From positions 2,599,501 through 2,663,500 of the forward strand of contig NZ_CP099760.1 in the NCBI RefSeq assembly GCF_040760005.1: DNA of 64,000 bases, in the 5' to 3' direction. Each line of letters opens with the position of its first letter. Within the stretch, counting starts at the first letter, position 1. The notes under the pieces are model-generated. The model did not search any database, was not told the origin of the DNA, and saw only the letters and a list, made by a program, of their open reading frames with translations. This stretch comes from Pseudomonas sp. stari2. GTDB taxonomy: Bacteria > Pseudomonadota > Gammaproteobacteria > Pseudomonadales > Pseudomonadaceae. This document shows, in pieces, positions 32,865 through 42,674 of the stretch. Both the position numbers and the translations under genes were made by a program.

Positions 32865-34244
32865 TTACCGAGTCAGCACGGTGAGGCATTCTTCTATCGA
32901 ACGCTGCTGCGTTTCGGCATACAACCTCAATTCATCGATGGTCGAACGCCCCAAAGCTTGTTCGAACGCCTGACGATTGGAGTGCTCGCCATAGCGCGTC
33001 TGCGCCGCATCCCCCAGGTTCGACTGAAAAATCCCCGCCGCACTGACCGGCAGGAAATCTTCGTACACCAGAGGCTCGGCTTTCACGTACCCATCGCGTA
33101 ACAGCGCTTGCAGCGAAACATCAGCCGGACGACCCGCCGCAAGCGCTTTGTCTGTCAGGAAATAACGGAAGTACGCCAATTCCTGCTCGCGCATGCCCTC
33201 GAGGCTGTCAGGGAATTCGCTGAAATGCCGGGTCATCAGCGTGTTGTAGCGTGAGGCGTTGGCCTCGTTGGGGAAATCGCCCAATTCATCTCGGGCGGCA
33301 TTCAACAGGCGGTCGTACAACGCCCGGCCCTTGGGTGTCAGCGCCGCACCTCGTTGTTCGATCTCGCCGAAGCGAGCGCTGTGGCTGCCGCGGGTTTCTG
33401 TCTGGTCAGTGAAGGCGATCGGCTCGTCCAGCGCCTTGAAACTGGTCTGGCGCAGGAGGATCGGATGCTGCCGGCGTGGCGGCCCTTCAATCACCGCTTT
33501 GGGCGTGATGCCATGCAGCGGCATCTGCGCCTGAACGATGTCGATGTCCAGGGTACGCGGTGTCAGGTGGTTGATGTGCGGGCCTTTGAACGCGACGACA
33601 TCGGCGATCAGGCGATGCTGGGCGCTGAGGGTCTGGTACTGCGCGGCTGTGACGGTAGCGCTGTGGTGCCAGCGAAAAGTCTCCAATGCTTGCAGGACAA
33701 ATTCCCCGGCTTCGGATTCGTTCAATCCGCCAGCAGATTCGGCCTGCTCGATCAGACGCAGCGCGGTTGGGGTGAAGATCGAGCGCTGATCCAGCACTGA
33801 TTGCGCGAAGGTTCGCAGCTCGGGATCTTCGATCAACTCCAGTCGAAGCAACGAAGTGAACACCCGGAACGGGCTGACTTGCAGCGCATCTTCATGCACC
33901 GCACGGAATGCCGTGGAATGCACCGGCACCCCGGCGGGCGTCAGGTCGTAATAACCCACCGGTTGCATGCCCATCACCGCGAACAGGCGGGCGAGGGTGG
34001 CCAGTTCGGCGGCGGTGCCGACGCGGATCGCGCCATGGCGCTCCATGTCCAGCCGTTCGATTTCGCCGGTGCTGTGCAGTTGACTGGCGATCTGCGGCTC
34101 GCGTGCCAGCACTTCGCTGTTGGTCTGTTCCACCAGTTCCATCAGGGCGCCATACAGCGGCACTTCTTCGCGGTACATGTCGGACATCGCTTTGGAGAAG
34201 CGTTGGCGGATCAGGTCGGGGCTGACGAAAGGCTGCACGGTCAT
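32865..34244 (-). CDS. hglS: 2-oxoadipate dioxygenase/decarboxylase (HglS, former DUF1338)
   Basis: A 459-residue protein from ATG 34244 (MTVQPFVSPDLIRQRFSKAM); upstream in-frame codons have no ribosome site. It matches the DUF1338/YdcJ family in length and in blocks such as YREEVPLYGALMELV, GPHINHLTPRTLDIDIVQ and QTSFKALDEPI. HglS is a metal-dependent oxygenase that converts 2-oxoadipate to D-2-hydroxyglutarate in lysine catabolism of pseudomonads. No other lysine-pathway gene is adjacent, so the assignment rests on family resemblance. It is likely monocistronic. Confidence 0.85.
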   Translation of the reverse strand: MTVQPFVSPDLIRQRFSKAMSDMYREEVPLYGALMELVEQTNSEVLAREPQIASQLHSTGEIERLDMERHGAIRVGTAAELATLARLFAVMGMQPVGYYDLTPAGVPVHSTAFRAVHEDALQVSPFRVFTSLLRLELIEDPELRTFAQSVLDQRSIFTPTALRLIEQAESAGGLNESEAGEFVLQALETFRWHHSATVTAAQYQTLSAQHRLIADVVAFKGPHINHLTPRTLDIDIVQAQMPLHGITPKAVIEGPPRRQHPILLRQTSFKALDEPIAFTDQTETRGSHSARFGEIEQRGAALTPKGRALYDRLLNAARDELGDFPNEANASRYNTLMTRHFSEFPDSLEGMREQELAYFRYFLTDKALAAGRPADVSLQALLRDGYVKAEPLVYEDFLPVSAAGIFQSNLGDAAQTRYGEHSNRQAFEQALGRSTIDELRLYAETQQRSIEECLTVLTR

Positions 34245-34355
34245 GAAAAAAATTCCTGGCACGGTCACGTAAAGGATGGAGGAAAAGATCGCAGCCTTCG
34301 CTGACGCGGGCAAACGAAGAATCCTACGAACTTCATTCTGCCAACGACTGACCGT

Positions 34356-35294
34356 TTACCTGTCCTGACGCGAATTCTCCCCCAGGAACTCCCGATACAA
34401 ACGTGCCGTGTTCGACGGCTGCTCGACCATCGGCATGTGACCGACGCCGTCCCACACATCGACCCGCAGATTGGAGATGCCCTTGCTCCACACCGGCACA
34501 CTGCTGACATCGATCAACCGGTCCTTGCGGCCCCAGAGCAACAGCGCCGGGCATTTGATGTCCGGCAACTTCGGTTCCATCGGCGGACTTGCGCGAAAGT
34601 CCCGGAAGATCTCTTCCAGTTCGTCACGTTGTTGCTCGTAGCGCTGGGCAATGGCGTCGAGCACCAGGCCGGGCACCCACGGCGGCGAGGCCATGGTCAT
34701 CGCATAGAAGTGTCGGAATTCTTCCCGGGAATTGATCAGAAACGGATTGTGCCCACGAGCCAGGTGACGCTCCATGTCGCTGGCCTCGGGCGCGGTGACG
34801 CCGGCCGGGTCGATCAGCGCCACCGAAGCAATGCGATCGGGGTAAGTCGCCGCCAGCCACGCGGCGATGTAACCGCCCATGGAGTTGCCGATCACGTGGA
34901 CCTTCTCGACGCCGCAGACGTCGAGCAGTTGGATCATGCGTTTGGCCTGAACCGGAATGTCGTAGCCGCCACCGGCCTTGAAGCCGGTTTCGCCGTGACC
35001 GGCCAGGTCCGGGATGATCACCCGGTACTGCCCGACAAAGTGCCGGGCGAAGCGCAACCACAGGTTCTTTTCGGCGCTGTAGCCGTGCAGCATCAGAATG
35101 CTGCTCGACGCTTCATAAGGCCCGCCTTGCCAGGTCGAAACCGTCATTTCGGCGATCGGTACTTCAATCTTGTGCAATCGGTACAGTTTCGCCTCCAAAG
35201 CTGCGCTCAGGTCGTAGAGCCAGTGACCGACCGCCGGGTAGCTCAACCAGCTCCAGGCCACGAAAACTGCGAGGGCGACAAACAGCAAAAGCAT
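34356..35294 (-). CDS. Membrane-anchored alpha/beta hydrolase
   Basis: A 312-residue protein with an N-terminal hydrophobic anchor (MLLLFVALAVFVAWSWLSYP). The fold is plain: LMLHGYSAEKN for the oxyanion loop, the nucleophile elbow GNSMGGY with Ser near residue 141, LLLWGRKDRLIDV for the acid Asp, and GVGHMPMVE for the catalytic His. It resembles lipase/esterase or haloperoxidase-type hydrolases. It starts 16 bases after the flavin monooxygenase gene and is probably co-transcribed with it; a monooxygenase making esters followed by an esterase would be a sensible pair, but the substrate is unknown. Confidence 0.85.
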   Translation of the reverse strand: MLLLFVALAVFVAWSWLSYPAVGHWLYDLSAALEAKLYRLHKIEVPIAEMTVSTWQGGPYEASSSILMLHGYSAEKNLWLRFARHFVGQYRVIIPDLAGHGETGFKAGGGYDIPVQAKRMIQLLDVCGVEKVHVIGNSMGGYIAAWLAATYPDRIASVALIDPAGVTAPEASDMERHLARGHNPFLINSREEFRHFYAMTMASPPWVPGLVLDAIAQRYEQQRDELEEIFRDFRASPPMEPKLPDIKCPALLLWGRKDRLIDVSSVPVWSKGISNLRVDVWDGVGHMPMVEQPSNTARLYREFLGENSRQDR

Positions 35295-35310
35295 CGTGGG
35301 TCTTCCTTGT

Positions 35311-36765
35311 TCAAGACAGAATGTGGTCGGCCGGTTTCAGCGCCCGGGTCAAGCGGTGGTAGCTGAAACTGAAGCCGGGAAACATCGCGATCACATGACC
35401 GCTCCTGCTTTGATACCAACTGTGGCAGCCACCGGTTTTCCAGACCGTGCGCTCCATTTCCCGATGAATCATCTGAGTGTAGGTACGTTCTGCTTCGGGG
35501 CGAACTTCGATGCTGCGCAGACCTTTGGCCTGCACGGTACGGATGCAGTCGAGGATGTAGTTCATCTGCGATTCGATGATGAACAGCGCCGAGGTGTGAC
35601 CGATGCCGGTGTTCGGCCCGGTGACGATAAACAGGTTGGGAAAGTCCGGCAGGCTGGTGCCGAGGTAGGCGCGTGGGTACTGCGCCCAGACATCGCGCAG
35701 TTTTACGCCGTTTTTTCCGCTGACCGGATAGGAAATCACGCCATCGGTGGCGTCGTAACCGGTCGACCAGACGATCAGGTCGACATCGATGTGCTGGCCA
35801 TCCGTGGTGACGATGCCGGTTTCATCGAGCGCGGCGATACCTTGTTCGCGGCTGTGCAGCGTGACGTTGGGCCTGGTCAGAGCCGGGTAATAGGTGTTGG
35901 AAAGCAATACCCTTTTGCAGCCGATGGTGAAGTCCGGTGTCAGTTTTCGCTGCAGTTCAGGATCGGTCACCTGGCGTTTGAGAAATTTCAGCGCCTGGTT
36001 CTGCACCATGTGAATCGCCGGTTTCGAATATTTGAAGGCGATGATCCGGGTTTCGAACTGCCAGTAGATCAGCCAGCGCAGCAACTTCCAGGCCGGTTTC
36101 AGCCCGAGCAGCCAGCGCTGGAATCGTCCGAACTGGCGGTCGGGGCGCGGCAATACCCAATGGGGTGTGCGCTGAAAGACGTGCAAGCGCGCGACAGCCG
36201 GTGCAATAGTCGGGATCACCTGCACGGCACTGGCGCCGCTACCGACAATCGCTACGCGTTTACCGTGATAGTCGTAGCTGTGATCCCAATTGTTTGTATG
36301 AAAGGTCTTGCCTTGAAAGCGATCCCGACCGGGGAAGGGCGGCACGACCGGTTGACTCAGCGGCCCGGTGGCATTGATCACGAACTGCGCGTAATAGGTG
36401 CCCTTGGCGCCGGTGTGTACGGCCCAGCGTTTTTCGTTTTCATCCCATTCGATGCGCTCGACATTGGCTTGCAGCTCCACCCGCTCGCGCAGGCCGAAAC
36501 GCTCGATGACGTGTTCGGTGTAGCGATGCAGTTCGGCCTGTCCGGCGAACATCTGTGTCCACGGGTAGGGCGCAAACGACAGTGAATACAGGGGCGACGG
36601 CACATCGACCGCCGCGCCGGGGTAGGTGTTCTGGCACCAGGTGCCGCCGAAAAAGTCCCGCCGCTCCAGCAAGCGAAAATCGTCGATGCCGGCCTTGAGC
36701 AAGTTGATCGCCGCGCACTGGCCGCCAAATCCGCTGCCGATGATCAACACTTGATAGGTCTGCAT
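35311..36765 (-). CDS. Flavin-containing (Baeyer-Villiger-type) monooxygenase
   Basis: A 484-residue FAD/NADPH enzyme. The first Rossmann motif is LIIGSGFGGQCAAI (residues 7-20), the second is VAIVGSGASAVQV, and between them lies FQGKTFHTNNWDH, the FxGxxxHxxxW signature of class B monooxygenases. It also has GGTWCQNTYPGAAVD. Members insert oxygen into ketones or oxidise heteroatoms. The ribosome site GGAGGCCC precedes ATG 36765. An alpha/beta hydrolase gene follows at 16 bases, consistent with ketone-to-ester-to-acid breakdown. Substrate unknown. Confidence 0.9.
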   Translation of the reverse strand: MQTYQVLIIGSGFGGQCAAINLLKAGIDDFRLLERRDFFGGTWCQNTYPGAAVDVPSPLYSLSFAPYPWTQMFAGQAELHRYTEHVIERFGLRERVELQANVERIEWDENEKRWAVHTGAKGTYYAQFVINATGPLSQPVVPPFPGRDRFQGKTFHTNNWDHSYDYHGKRVAIVGSGASAVQVIPTIAPAVARLHVFQRTPHWVLPRPDRQFGRFQRWLLGLKPAWKLLRWLIYWQFETRIIAFKYSKPAIHMVQNQALKFLKRQVTDPELQRKLTPDFTIGCKRVLLSNTYYPALTRPNVTLHSREQGIAALDETGIVTTDGQHIDVDLIVWSTGYDATDGVISYPVSGKNGVKLRDVWAQYPRAYLGTSLPDFPNLFIVTGPNTGIGHTSALFIIESQMNYILDCIRTVQAKGLRSIEVRPEAERTYTQMIHREMERTVWKTGGCHSWYQSRSGHVIAMFPGFSFSYHRLTRALKPADHILS

Positions 36766-36936
36766 GGGCCTCCTTCTTAGAGTCTTTTTTCCATTTTCTT
36801 CCTTTCATGTATAGCCAATCATTTGCCTGCCGTGTGCTGGAAATGACGGGGTATTCGGCCGCTGACCGGTGATGGCTATTTAACGTCTCCCTGTTAGACT
36901 CCGAGCACATCCTTTTGCGGTGTACTCGAGGCCCTT

Positions 36937-38010
36937 ATGGGAAGAACGGGAGGAAAGGGACTTTCACTGGCCAGGAGGCTTTACACATCGCGAACCCTCG
37001 GGTTGGTCCTGGGGCTTTTGTGCGTGAGCGTGGCGATGTACCCGCTCGATCCGCCGGCGTGGGTCTGGGCGCTGATGCTGTTCAACGGCCTGGTCTGGTC
37101 GCACCTCGCTTATCAATGGGCCCGACGGGCGAAGGTTCCGTACCATGCCGAACACCGCAATCTGTTGATCGACGCCTTTCTCGGTGGCTTCTGGGTCGCT
37201 GCCATGCATTTCAATCCCTTGCCCAGTGCCACGACCATTTCAATGATGGCGATGAACAACGTCGCCATCGGCGGCCTGCGTTTTCTGCTGGCCGGTGCGG
37301 CGGCGCAGTTGCTTGGCGTCGGCGTCGGGCTGGTGGTGTTTGCCCCGGCATTCATCCCCGCGACCTCGCCGGCGCAGCTCTATGCCTGCCTGCCGTTGTT
37401 GATGCTGTATCCGCTGGCGCTGGGCTGGATCTGCTTCCGCCAGGCTTACACTCTCGGCCTGCACAAGCGTGAATTGCTGGCGTTGAGCCGCACCGACAGC
37501 CTGACCGGTCTGCTCAATCACGGCGCCTGGAAGGATCAACTGGAAGTCGAATTCCAGCGCTGCAAACGCCAGCAGACAGGCGCAGCGATTGCGCTGATCG
37601 ACATCGACCACTTCAAGGCGATCAACGACACCTATGGCCATGTGGCCGGCGATATCGTCCTGCGTCAGTTGAGCAGGATGCTCAAGCAGAACCTGCGCAT
37701 GGTCGATGTGGCGGGGCGCTACGGCGGTGACGAGTTTTGCGTGATCCTGCCGGACTTGCCGCTGTTCAACGCGGCGCAGGCCATGGAAGCCTTGCGTGAG
37801 CGTTTTTCCTTTCTGGTCTACGAACAGAGCCCGGCGCTGAAAGTCAGCCTGAGCATTGGCCTGGCGGCACTCGATCCGGCTCACGGCGATGCAACGCGCT
37901 GGCTGAATGATGCCGATGAAGCGCTCTACGAAGCCAAGGCCAGCGGGCGCAACCGGGTGATCTGCTGCAACGATGACAAGCCTCGGCGCGGGGTTTTCGA
38001 TTCGGTTTGA
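36937..38010 (+). CDS. MASE2-GGDEF diguanylate cyclase
   Basis: A 357-residue membrane cyclase. The N-terminal MASE2 region (to about residue 175) begins RRLYTSRTLGLVLGLLCVSV and has several membrane helices. The C-terminal GGDEF domain (about 185-345) shows SRTDSLTGLLNHGAW, LIDIDHFKAINDTYGH with the metal-binding Asp, and the active-site RYGGDEF. No RxxD inhibitory site is visible five residues before GGDEF. It should make cyclic-di-GMP, as in the AdrA/DgcC group that promotes exopolysaccharide. GAGG lies six bases before ATG 36937. It is not in an operon. Confidence 0.93.
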   Translation: MGRTGGKGLSLARRLYTSRTLGLVLGLLCVSVAMYPLDPPAWVWALMLFNGLVWSHLAYQWARRAKVPYHAEHRNLLIDAFLGGFWVAAMHFNPLPSATTISMMAMNNVAIGGLRFLLAGAAAQLLGVGVGLVVFAPAFIPATSPAQLYACLPLLMLYPLALGWICFRQAYTLGLHKRELLALSRTDSLTGLLNHGAWKDQLEVEFQRCKRQQTGAAIALIDIDHFKAINDTYGHVAGDIVLRQLSRMLKQNLRMVDVAGRYGGDEFCVILPDLPLFNAAQAMEALRERFSFLVYEQSPALKVSLSIGLAALDPAHGDATRWLNDADEALYEAKASGRNRVICCNDDKPRRGVFDSV

Positions 38011-38094
38011 ACGGATGGGGTGTCGCATCCGGGATAGAGCCTTGGAGCGATGTCAGGTACGGTTGAGTACCCGACACGAAACAAGGATTGATTC

Positions 38095-39330
38095 ATGACG
38101 TTCCATTTCCCTCGCTCCCTGCTGGCCGCCGGTCTCGGCCTGACCCTCTCTTTCGCAGCCGCTGGCGCGTTCGCCGAATCGCACAAACAGGTGCTGGCCG
38201 ACGCCGAGCAATACAAACCCGAAGCCCTGAAATTATTGGAACGCCTGGTCAATATCGACTCCGGTTCCGGCTATGAGCCGGGGCTCAAGCAAGTCAGCGA
38301 CATCGCCATCGATGAGCTGAAAAAGCTTGGCGCAACTATTGCGTTGGTGCCGAACACTCCCGAAAAAACCAACCACGTGCTCGCAACGCTCAAAGGCACC
38401 GGCAAGGCGAAAATCCTGCTGATGGCGCACATGGACACGGTGTTCAAGGAAGGTTCTGCCGCCGAGCGCCCGTTCCACATCAAGGACGGCCGCGCCTACG
38501 GGCCGGGGGTGATGGACGACAAGGGCGGAATCGTCGCCGGCATTTATGCGTTGAAAATTCTGAAGAACCTCGACTTCAAGGACTACGCGCAAATCACCTT
38601 CCTGCTCGACGCCAGCGAAGAAACCGGTTCGGACGTCGCCACTGACCTGATCAAGAAAACCGCCAAACTTCACGACGTGACCCTCAACCTCGAACCGGGT
38701 CGTCCGGCTGATGGGCTGGTGGTGTGGCGCAAGGGCAGCGCCACCGCTTTGGTCGAGGTCAAGGGCAAGGCTGCTCACGCCGGCGTCGCGCCGGAACTGG
38801 GGCGCAACGCGGCGATGGAAGCGGCGCATCAGATCCTGCAACTGGGCAAGCTCGGCGACGAAGCCAGGAAAACCACCATCAACTTCACCGTGCTCAAGGC
38901 GGGCGACCGCACTAACGTGATCCCGGATCAGGCCACGGCCAAGGCTGACGTGCGGGCGGCGGTGCCGGAAGAGTTTGACCGGATCGAGAAGGATCTGGCG
39001 CGGGTGTCGCAGGACAAGCTGATTCCTGACACCGAAGTGAAGACTTCATTGCAACGCGGCCTGCCACCGATGCCGCAGACGGCGGAGTCGGATCGTTTGA
39101 TGGCGATGGCTCAAGGGATCTACGGCGAGATCGGCCGCAAGTTAACTGAAGAAGGCAGCGGCGGGGCGGCGGATGCCAGTTTGTCGGCCGGGGTTGGGAC
39201 ACCAACGCTGGACGGGTTCGGGATAGTTGGCGGCAATATTCATACGCCGGAGGAATACGCCGAGGTGGAGAGCGTGGCACCGCGGATTTATCTGTTGTCG
39301 CGGATGATTATGGAGTTGGCGAAGCAGTAA
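38095..39330 (+). CDS. Periplasmic M20 metallopeptidase (glutamate carboxypeptidase-like)
   Basis: A 411-residue protein with a Sec signal peptide (hydrophobic GLGLTLSFAAAGAFA, cleaved near residue 27). M20 zinc motifs are present: LLMAHMDTVFKEG (His and Asp), PGVMDDKGG, DASEETGSD for the catalytic Glu pair, and NLEPGRP; the dimerisation domain has KGKAAHAGVAPELGRNA. The family member closest in plan is CPG2, which releases C-terminal glutamate from folate-like substrates. Secretion of this type agrees with that. It stands alone, starting 84 bases after the diguanylate cyclase gene. Confidence 0.9.
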   Translation: MTFHFPRSLLAAGLGLTLSFAAAGAFAESHKQVLADAEQYKPEALKLLERLVNIDSGSGYEPGLKQVSDIAIDELKKLGATIALVPNTPEKTNHVLATLKGTGKAKILLMAHMDTVFKEGSAAERPFHIKDGRAYGPGVMDDKGGIVAGIYALKILKNLDFKDYAQITFLLDASEETGSDVATDLIKKTAKLHDVTLNLEPGRPADGLVVWRKGSATALVEVKGKAAHAGVAPELGRNAAMEAAHQILQLGKLGDEARKTTINFTVLKAGDRTNVIPDQATAKADVRAAVPEEFDRIEKDLARVSQDKLIPDTEVKTSLQRGLPPMPQTAESDRLMAMAQGIYGEIGRKLTEEGSGGAADASLSAGVGTPTLDGFGIVGGNIHTPEEYAEVESVAPRIYLLSRMIMELAKQ

Positions 39331-39419
39331 CGGCAGCTAGCGGTTTCGCGGCGGGCGCCATGCGAGTGGGACTCGTAATGGCGTCGGGCCGCTCTGCCTC
39401 TTTGTAGCGAGGTGCGAAG

Positions 39420-40289
39420 TTACTCTTTGACGCTCATGTATTCCTTGGCCCAGAGGATGTATTCCTCAGGCTGGGTGTAGGTGTGGGTCAGTTCGGTGGC
39501 GCTCAGGTCCGAAGCCTGGGTGAAGATCTGGCGCTGTTCGCGCAGGCTGTCGTAAGTCGCCTTGATCGCCGCGAAGTAAGCACCGTGGCCGTCGATGGTC
39601 ACGCGTACACCCAGTTCGGCCAGGCGTTTGTCGTCGCGCAGCGCCGGGTTGCCGTAGGTCACCAGCATCAGCGGGACGGTCAGGTGTTCGGCGATTTGCT
39701 CGAGCTGATCGAAGTCCTGGATACCGACCATGCAGATACCGTCAGCGCCAGCGGCCTGGTATTGGCGGGTGCGGCTGATGATTTCCTGGTTCGGCAGGAT
39801 GCCGGCGTTGGTCCGGGCGATGATCGCCATTTCCGAATCGACCCGCGCTTCCAGCGCCGCGCGGATCTTGCCCACGCCTTCAGCGACCGAGATCAGGTCG
39901 GTGGATTTACGGCCGAATTGGGCCGGCAGCAGGGTATCTTCGATGGTCAGGGCGGCAACGCCGGCGCGTTCCAGTTCGACGATGGTGCGCATCACGTTGA
40001 GCGCGTTGCCATAGCCGTGGTCGGCGTCGGCGATCACCGGCAATTGGGCGACGCGGCCGATGCGAGTGGCTTGTTCAGCGAATTCGCTGAGGGTGATCAA
40101 GGCAAAGTCCGGGGCGCCCAGGACCTGCAACGAGGCGACCGAGCCGCCGAGAATCCCTACTTCAAAACCCAGGTCAGCGGCAATGCGGGCGGACATCGGA
40201 TCGAACACCGAGGCGGTGTGATAGCAGGTGTCGGAAGCCAGCAGCTGACGGAAGTTACGGCGCAAATCTTGATGAGAAAGCCTGGTCAT
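39420..40289 (-). CDS. Oxaloacetate decarboxylase-like PEP mutase/isocitrate lyase family enzyme
   Basis: A 289-residue TIM-barrel protein from ATG 40289 ([20 protein letters not shown]). It shows the superfamily's metal site [18 protein letters not shown] and the strand with [14 protein letters not shown]. The KKCGH catalytic loop of isocitrate and methylisocitrate lyases is absent here, replaced by a short GRKSTD segment, as in the Pseudomonas oxaloacetate decarboxylase group (PA4872 type). It should convert oxaloacetate to pyruvate and CO2 with Mg2+. It follows the AruG-like gene by 160 bases and may be outside that operon. Confidence 0.85.
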   Translation of the reverse strand: MTRLSHQDLRRNFRQLLASDTCYHTASVFDPMSARIAADLGFEVGILGGSVASLQVLGAPDFALITLSEFAEQATRIGRVAQLPVIADADHGYGNALNVMRTIVELERAGVAALTIEDTLLPAQFGRKSTDLISVAEGVGKIRAALEARVDSEMAIIARTNAGILPNQEIISRTRQYQAAGADGICMVGIQDFDQLEQIAEHLTVPLMLVTYGNPALRDDKRLAELGVRVTIDGHGAYFAAIKATYDSLREQRQIFTQASDLSATELTHTYTQPEEYILWAKEYMSVKE

Positions 40290-40449
40290 ACGAGTTCCAC
40301 CAATACAAAGGAATGGAAAGGCTTGAGCAAAGGTGTCAACGCCGAAGGTGAAAAGGCTATCACGCCAATGGGTCAAGGATCATGACGAATTAACGAGGAA
40401 GTTAACCAGGAAAAACCTGTTCAGGCTTTCTTGCTGCAGGCAGAGGCGC

Positions 40450-41484
40450 TCAGGCCGCCGCTGCCTGCTGCTGTTGATTGAGCAGCGGCACCGCCCGCAC
40501 TGAGTTGCCCGGCTGCAATTGCAGGCGTTTGGCGGTGAGGCGGTCGATCACCAGACTGCTGCCGACCCGGCGGCCCGGAGCGACGGTGATGCGGCAGTTT
40601 TCCAGTCGGCGGTTGTGGATCAGCCATAGCGGCGCCTGATCGTCCGGCGCGCCAATACTCAAGGTCAGTTCCAGGCTGTCGCGTACGGTGCGGATGCCGC
40701 GGATCGGCGCTTCGATGACCGGGCCACCGTCGAAGATGTCGATATAGCCTTTATGGGCGAAACCCTCGGACTGGAGGATTTTCAGTGCCGGTTCAGTGTT
40801 CGGATGGGCTTGGCCGATCACGGCCTGGGCCTGTTCGGTGAGCATGCAGGTGTACAGCGGCTGGCGCGGCATCAGTTCGGCGATGAACGATTTGTTGCCC
40901 AGCCCGGACAAGTGGTCGGCGTGGCTGAAGTCCATCTGGAAGAAGTGCCGGCCCAGACTGTCCCAGAATGGCGAACAGCCTTGCTCGTCGGCACTGCCGC
41001 GCAGTTCGGCAATCATCTTCTCGCCGAACAGGTGCGGGAATTCGGCGACAAACAGCAAACGACCCAATGACAGCAGACGTCCATTGCTGCCGTGGCGCTG
41101 GTCGTGGCGCAGGAACAGCGAGCACAGTTCCGATTGGCCGGTCAGTTCATTGTTGAGAAACAGTGTCGGGATCTGTCGCTGGATACCCAGGTCCGGCGCC
41201 GAGCTGACAGTCAGCCCGACCCGATAGTTGTACCAGGGCTCGCGCAGGCCGACGGCCCCGGCCATGGCGCTGACCCCGACCACCCGCTGCTCGTCGTCCT
41301 CGAGCACGAACAGATAATCGGCATCGGCCCGCTCGACCTGTTCGGCGAAGGCGCGCTGCGCCCAGCGTACCCGGTGGGCCAGGCGATTTTCGTTGGCGGG
41401 CAGGGTGGTGAACCCCGGCCCGGCCTGTTGCACCAGCGTCATCAACGCTGGCAGGTCGCTGACTTGGACCGGACGGACAATCAT
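40450..41484 (-). CDS. aruG: Arginine N-succinyltransferase-like subunit (AruG type)
   Basis: A 344-residue protein from ATG 41484 (MIVRPVQVSDLPALMTLVQQ). It matches the AstA/AruG pattern closely: TTLPANENRLAHRV, YLFVLEDDEQRVVGVSAMAG, LREPWYNYRVGLTV, ELCSLFLRHDQR, GCSPFWDSLGRHFFQMDFS and YIDIFDGGP. This GNAT-fold enzyme transfers succinyl from succinyl-CoA to arginine or ornithine. Downstream aruDBE genes are absent, so this is probably a second copy with another amine substrate. Its partner is the AruF-like gene 55 bases upstream. Confidence 0.85.
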   Translation of the reverse strand: MIVRPVQVSDLPALMTLVQQAGPGFTTLPANENRLAHRVRWAQRAFAEQVERADADYLFVLEDDEQRVVGVSAMAGAVGLREPWYNYRVGLTVSSAPDLGIQRQIPTLFLNNELTGQSELCSLFLRHDQRHGSNGRLLSLGRLLFVAEFPHLFGEKMIAELRGSADEQGCSPFWDSLGRHFFQMDFSHADHLSGLGNKSFIAELMPRQPLYTCMLTEQAQAVIGQAHPNTEPALKILQSEGFAHKGYIDIFDGGPVIEAPIRGIRTVRDSLELTLSIGAPDDQAPLWLIHNRRLENCRITVAPGRRVGSSLVIDRLTAKRLQLQPGNSVRAVPLLNQQQQAAAA

Positions 41485-41539
41485 GCTGCAACTCCTTTTG
41501 CGCGCCTGCTCGGGCACTGTCGTTGGGTGAGGGCGCGGT

Positions 41540-42556
41540 TCACAGGGCAATCACCCGGATCGTGCTGCCAGCGCTGACATTCAGTGCTGAACAAATCGCC
41601 GGCGTAAGCGCCAGGGGCTGACCGGGCTGGAAATCCAGCTCGGCGACCACCGCCCGAAAGCCATGCAGTGCATCGTTACTCACCAGATAGCGACCGCGGG
41701 CATCGATCAGTGGTTCCGTTTGAACCTTGGCGGTCTGGCTCTGGGCGATCGAACGGATGTTGGCAGTGCGCGCGTACAACGTGGGGCCGGCATCGAACAG
41801 GTCGATGTAGCTGTTGGTTTCAAAACCCTCGCGCTCAAGGATGTCGAAGGCTTCCTGGCCGTCCGGATGGATGCGACCGATGCACTCCTGCGCCGCCAGT
41901 GGCAGCATCGGCACGTAGATCGGGTATTGCGGCATCAGTTCGGCGAGAAACGTACGGCTCTGCAAGCCGCACAGGCGTTCGGCCTCGACGTAGGGCAGGT
42001 CGAAGAAATGTTTGCCCAGCGCGTCCCAGAACGGCGAGTTGCCTTGCTCGTCGCTGTAGCCGACGATTTCGGTGATCACCGCTTCGGCAAAACGCGTCCC
42101 GTGGGCGGCGATGAACAATAACCGTGCCCGCGACAGCAATTCGGAAAACGGTGTGCGTACCAGCGCCGCGTCGATGTGAAAACCGCGCAGCAGCGTGTGG
42201 CCGCTGAGGTCGTGGCACAGCGACAGCGCCGGAACGCCGTGTTCGATGTTCAGTTCCCGCGATGCGCTGGTGAAGTGGCGGTTGCGCAGGCTGTAGAACG
42301 GTTCGTCGTGGCCGGCCGTCGCGAGAATCTCCGAGCAACCAACCAGACGACGGCTGGCCAGCTCTTCCAGCACGAAAAAGTAATTCTCCGGGCCCTGAGC
42401 CGCGGCGTCGCTGTCGAACGAAGCGCAGGACGTGGCGATTTTTTCGTTCAGGCGCTCGCTGTCGTCCGGCAGGGACGTGACGCCCACCAGGCTGTCGCGA
42501 GCCAGTTGTTGCAATTGAGGCAGGTCGTTTGGCTCGACTGGGCGTAAGACCAGCAT
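41540..42556 (-). CDS. aruF: Arginine N-succinyltransferase-like subunit (AruF type)
   Basis: A 338-residue protein, ATG 42556 with AGGAG eight bases upstream. It has the AruF-type blocks MLVLRPVEPNDLPQLQQLAR, GVTSLPDDSERLNEKI, YFFVLEELASRRLVGCSEI, EIVGYSDEQGNSPFWDALGK and YIDLFDAGP. It forms the second half of the succinyltransferase heteromer with the next gene. The setting, downstream of an amino-acid permease and N-formylglutamate amidohydrolase instead of the aru catabolic genes, suggests a paralogous pair with a different acceptor. Symbol given by family resemblance only. Confidence 0.82.
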   Translation of the reverse strand: MLVLRPVEPNDLPQLQQLARDSLVGVTSLPDDSERLNEKIATSCASFDSDAAAQGPENYFFVLEELASRRLVGCSEILATAGHDEPFYSLRNRHFTSASRELNIEHGVPALSLCHDLSGHTLLRGFHIDAALVRTPFSELLSRARLLFIAAHGTRFAEAVITEIVGYSDEQGNSPFWDALGKHFFDLPYVEAERLCGLQSRTFLAELMPQYPIYVPMLPLAAQECIGRIHPDGQEAFDILEREGFETNSYIDLFDAGPTLYARTANIRSIAQSQTAKVQTEPLIDARGRYLVSNDALHGFRAVVAELDFQPGQPLALTPAICSALNVSAGSTIRVIAL

Positions 42557-42674
42557 GGATGCACTCCTGTATCAAAAGGTTCGGCACATTCGCCGAACCT
42601 GACTATCACTGTCGGTTTCCACGCGTTAAAGCGGCGGTCGCCTGATTTGTTGTCAGACGCCGCTCTTTTTCTTG

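Noticed and set aside
39331..39419. Imperfect hairpin between the M20 peptidase and oxaloacetate decarboxylase genes as terminator
   Set aside because: The GCGCCAT...ATGGCGT arms pair only with gaps and no T run follows, so I did not annotate it.
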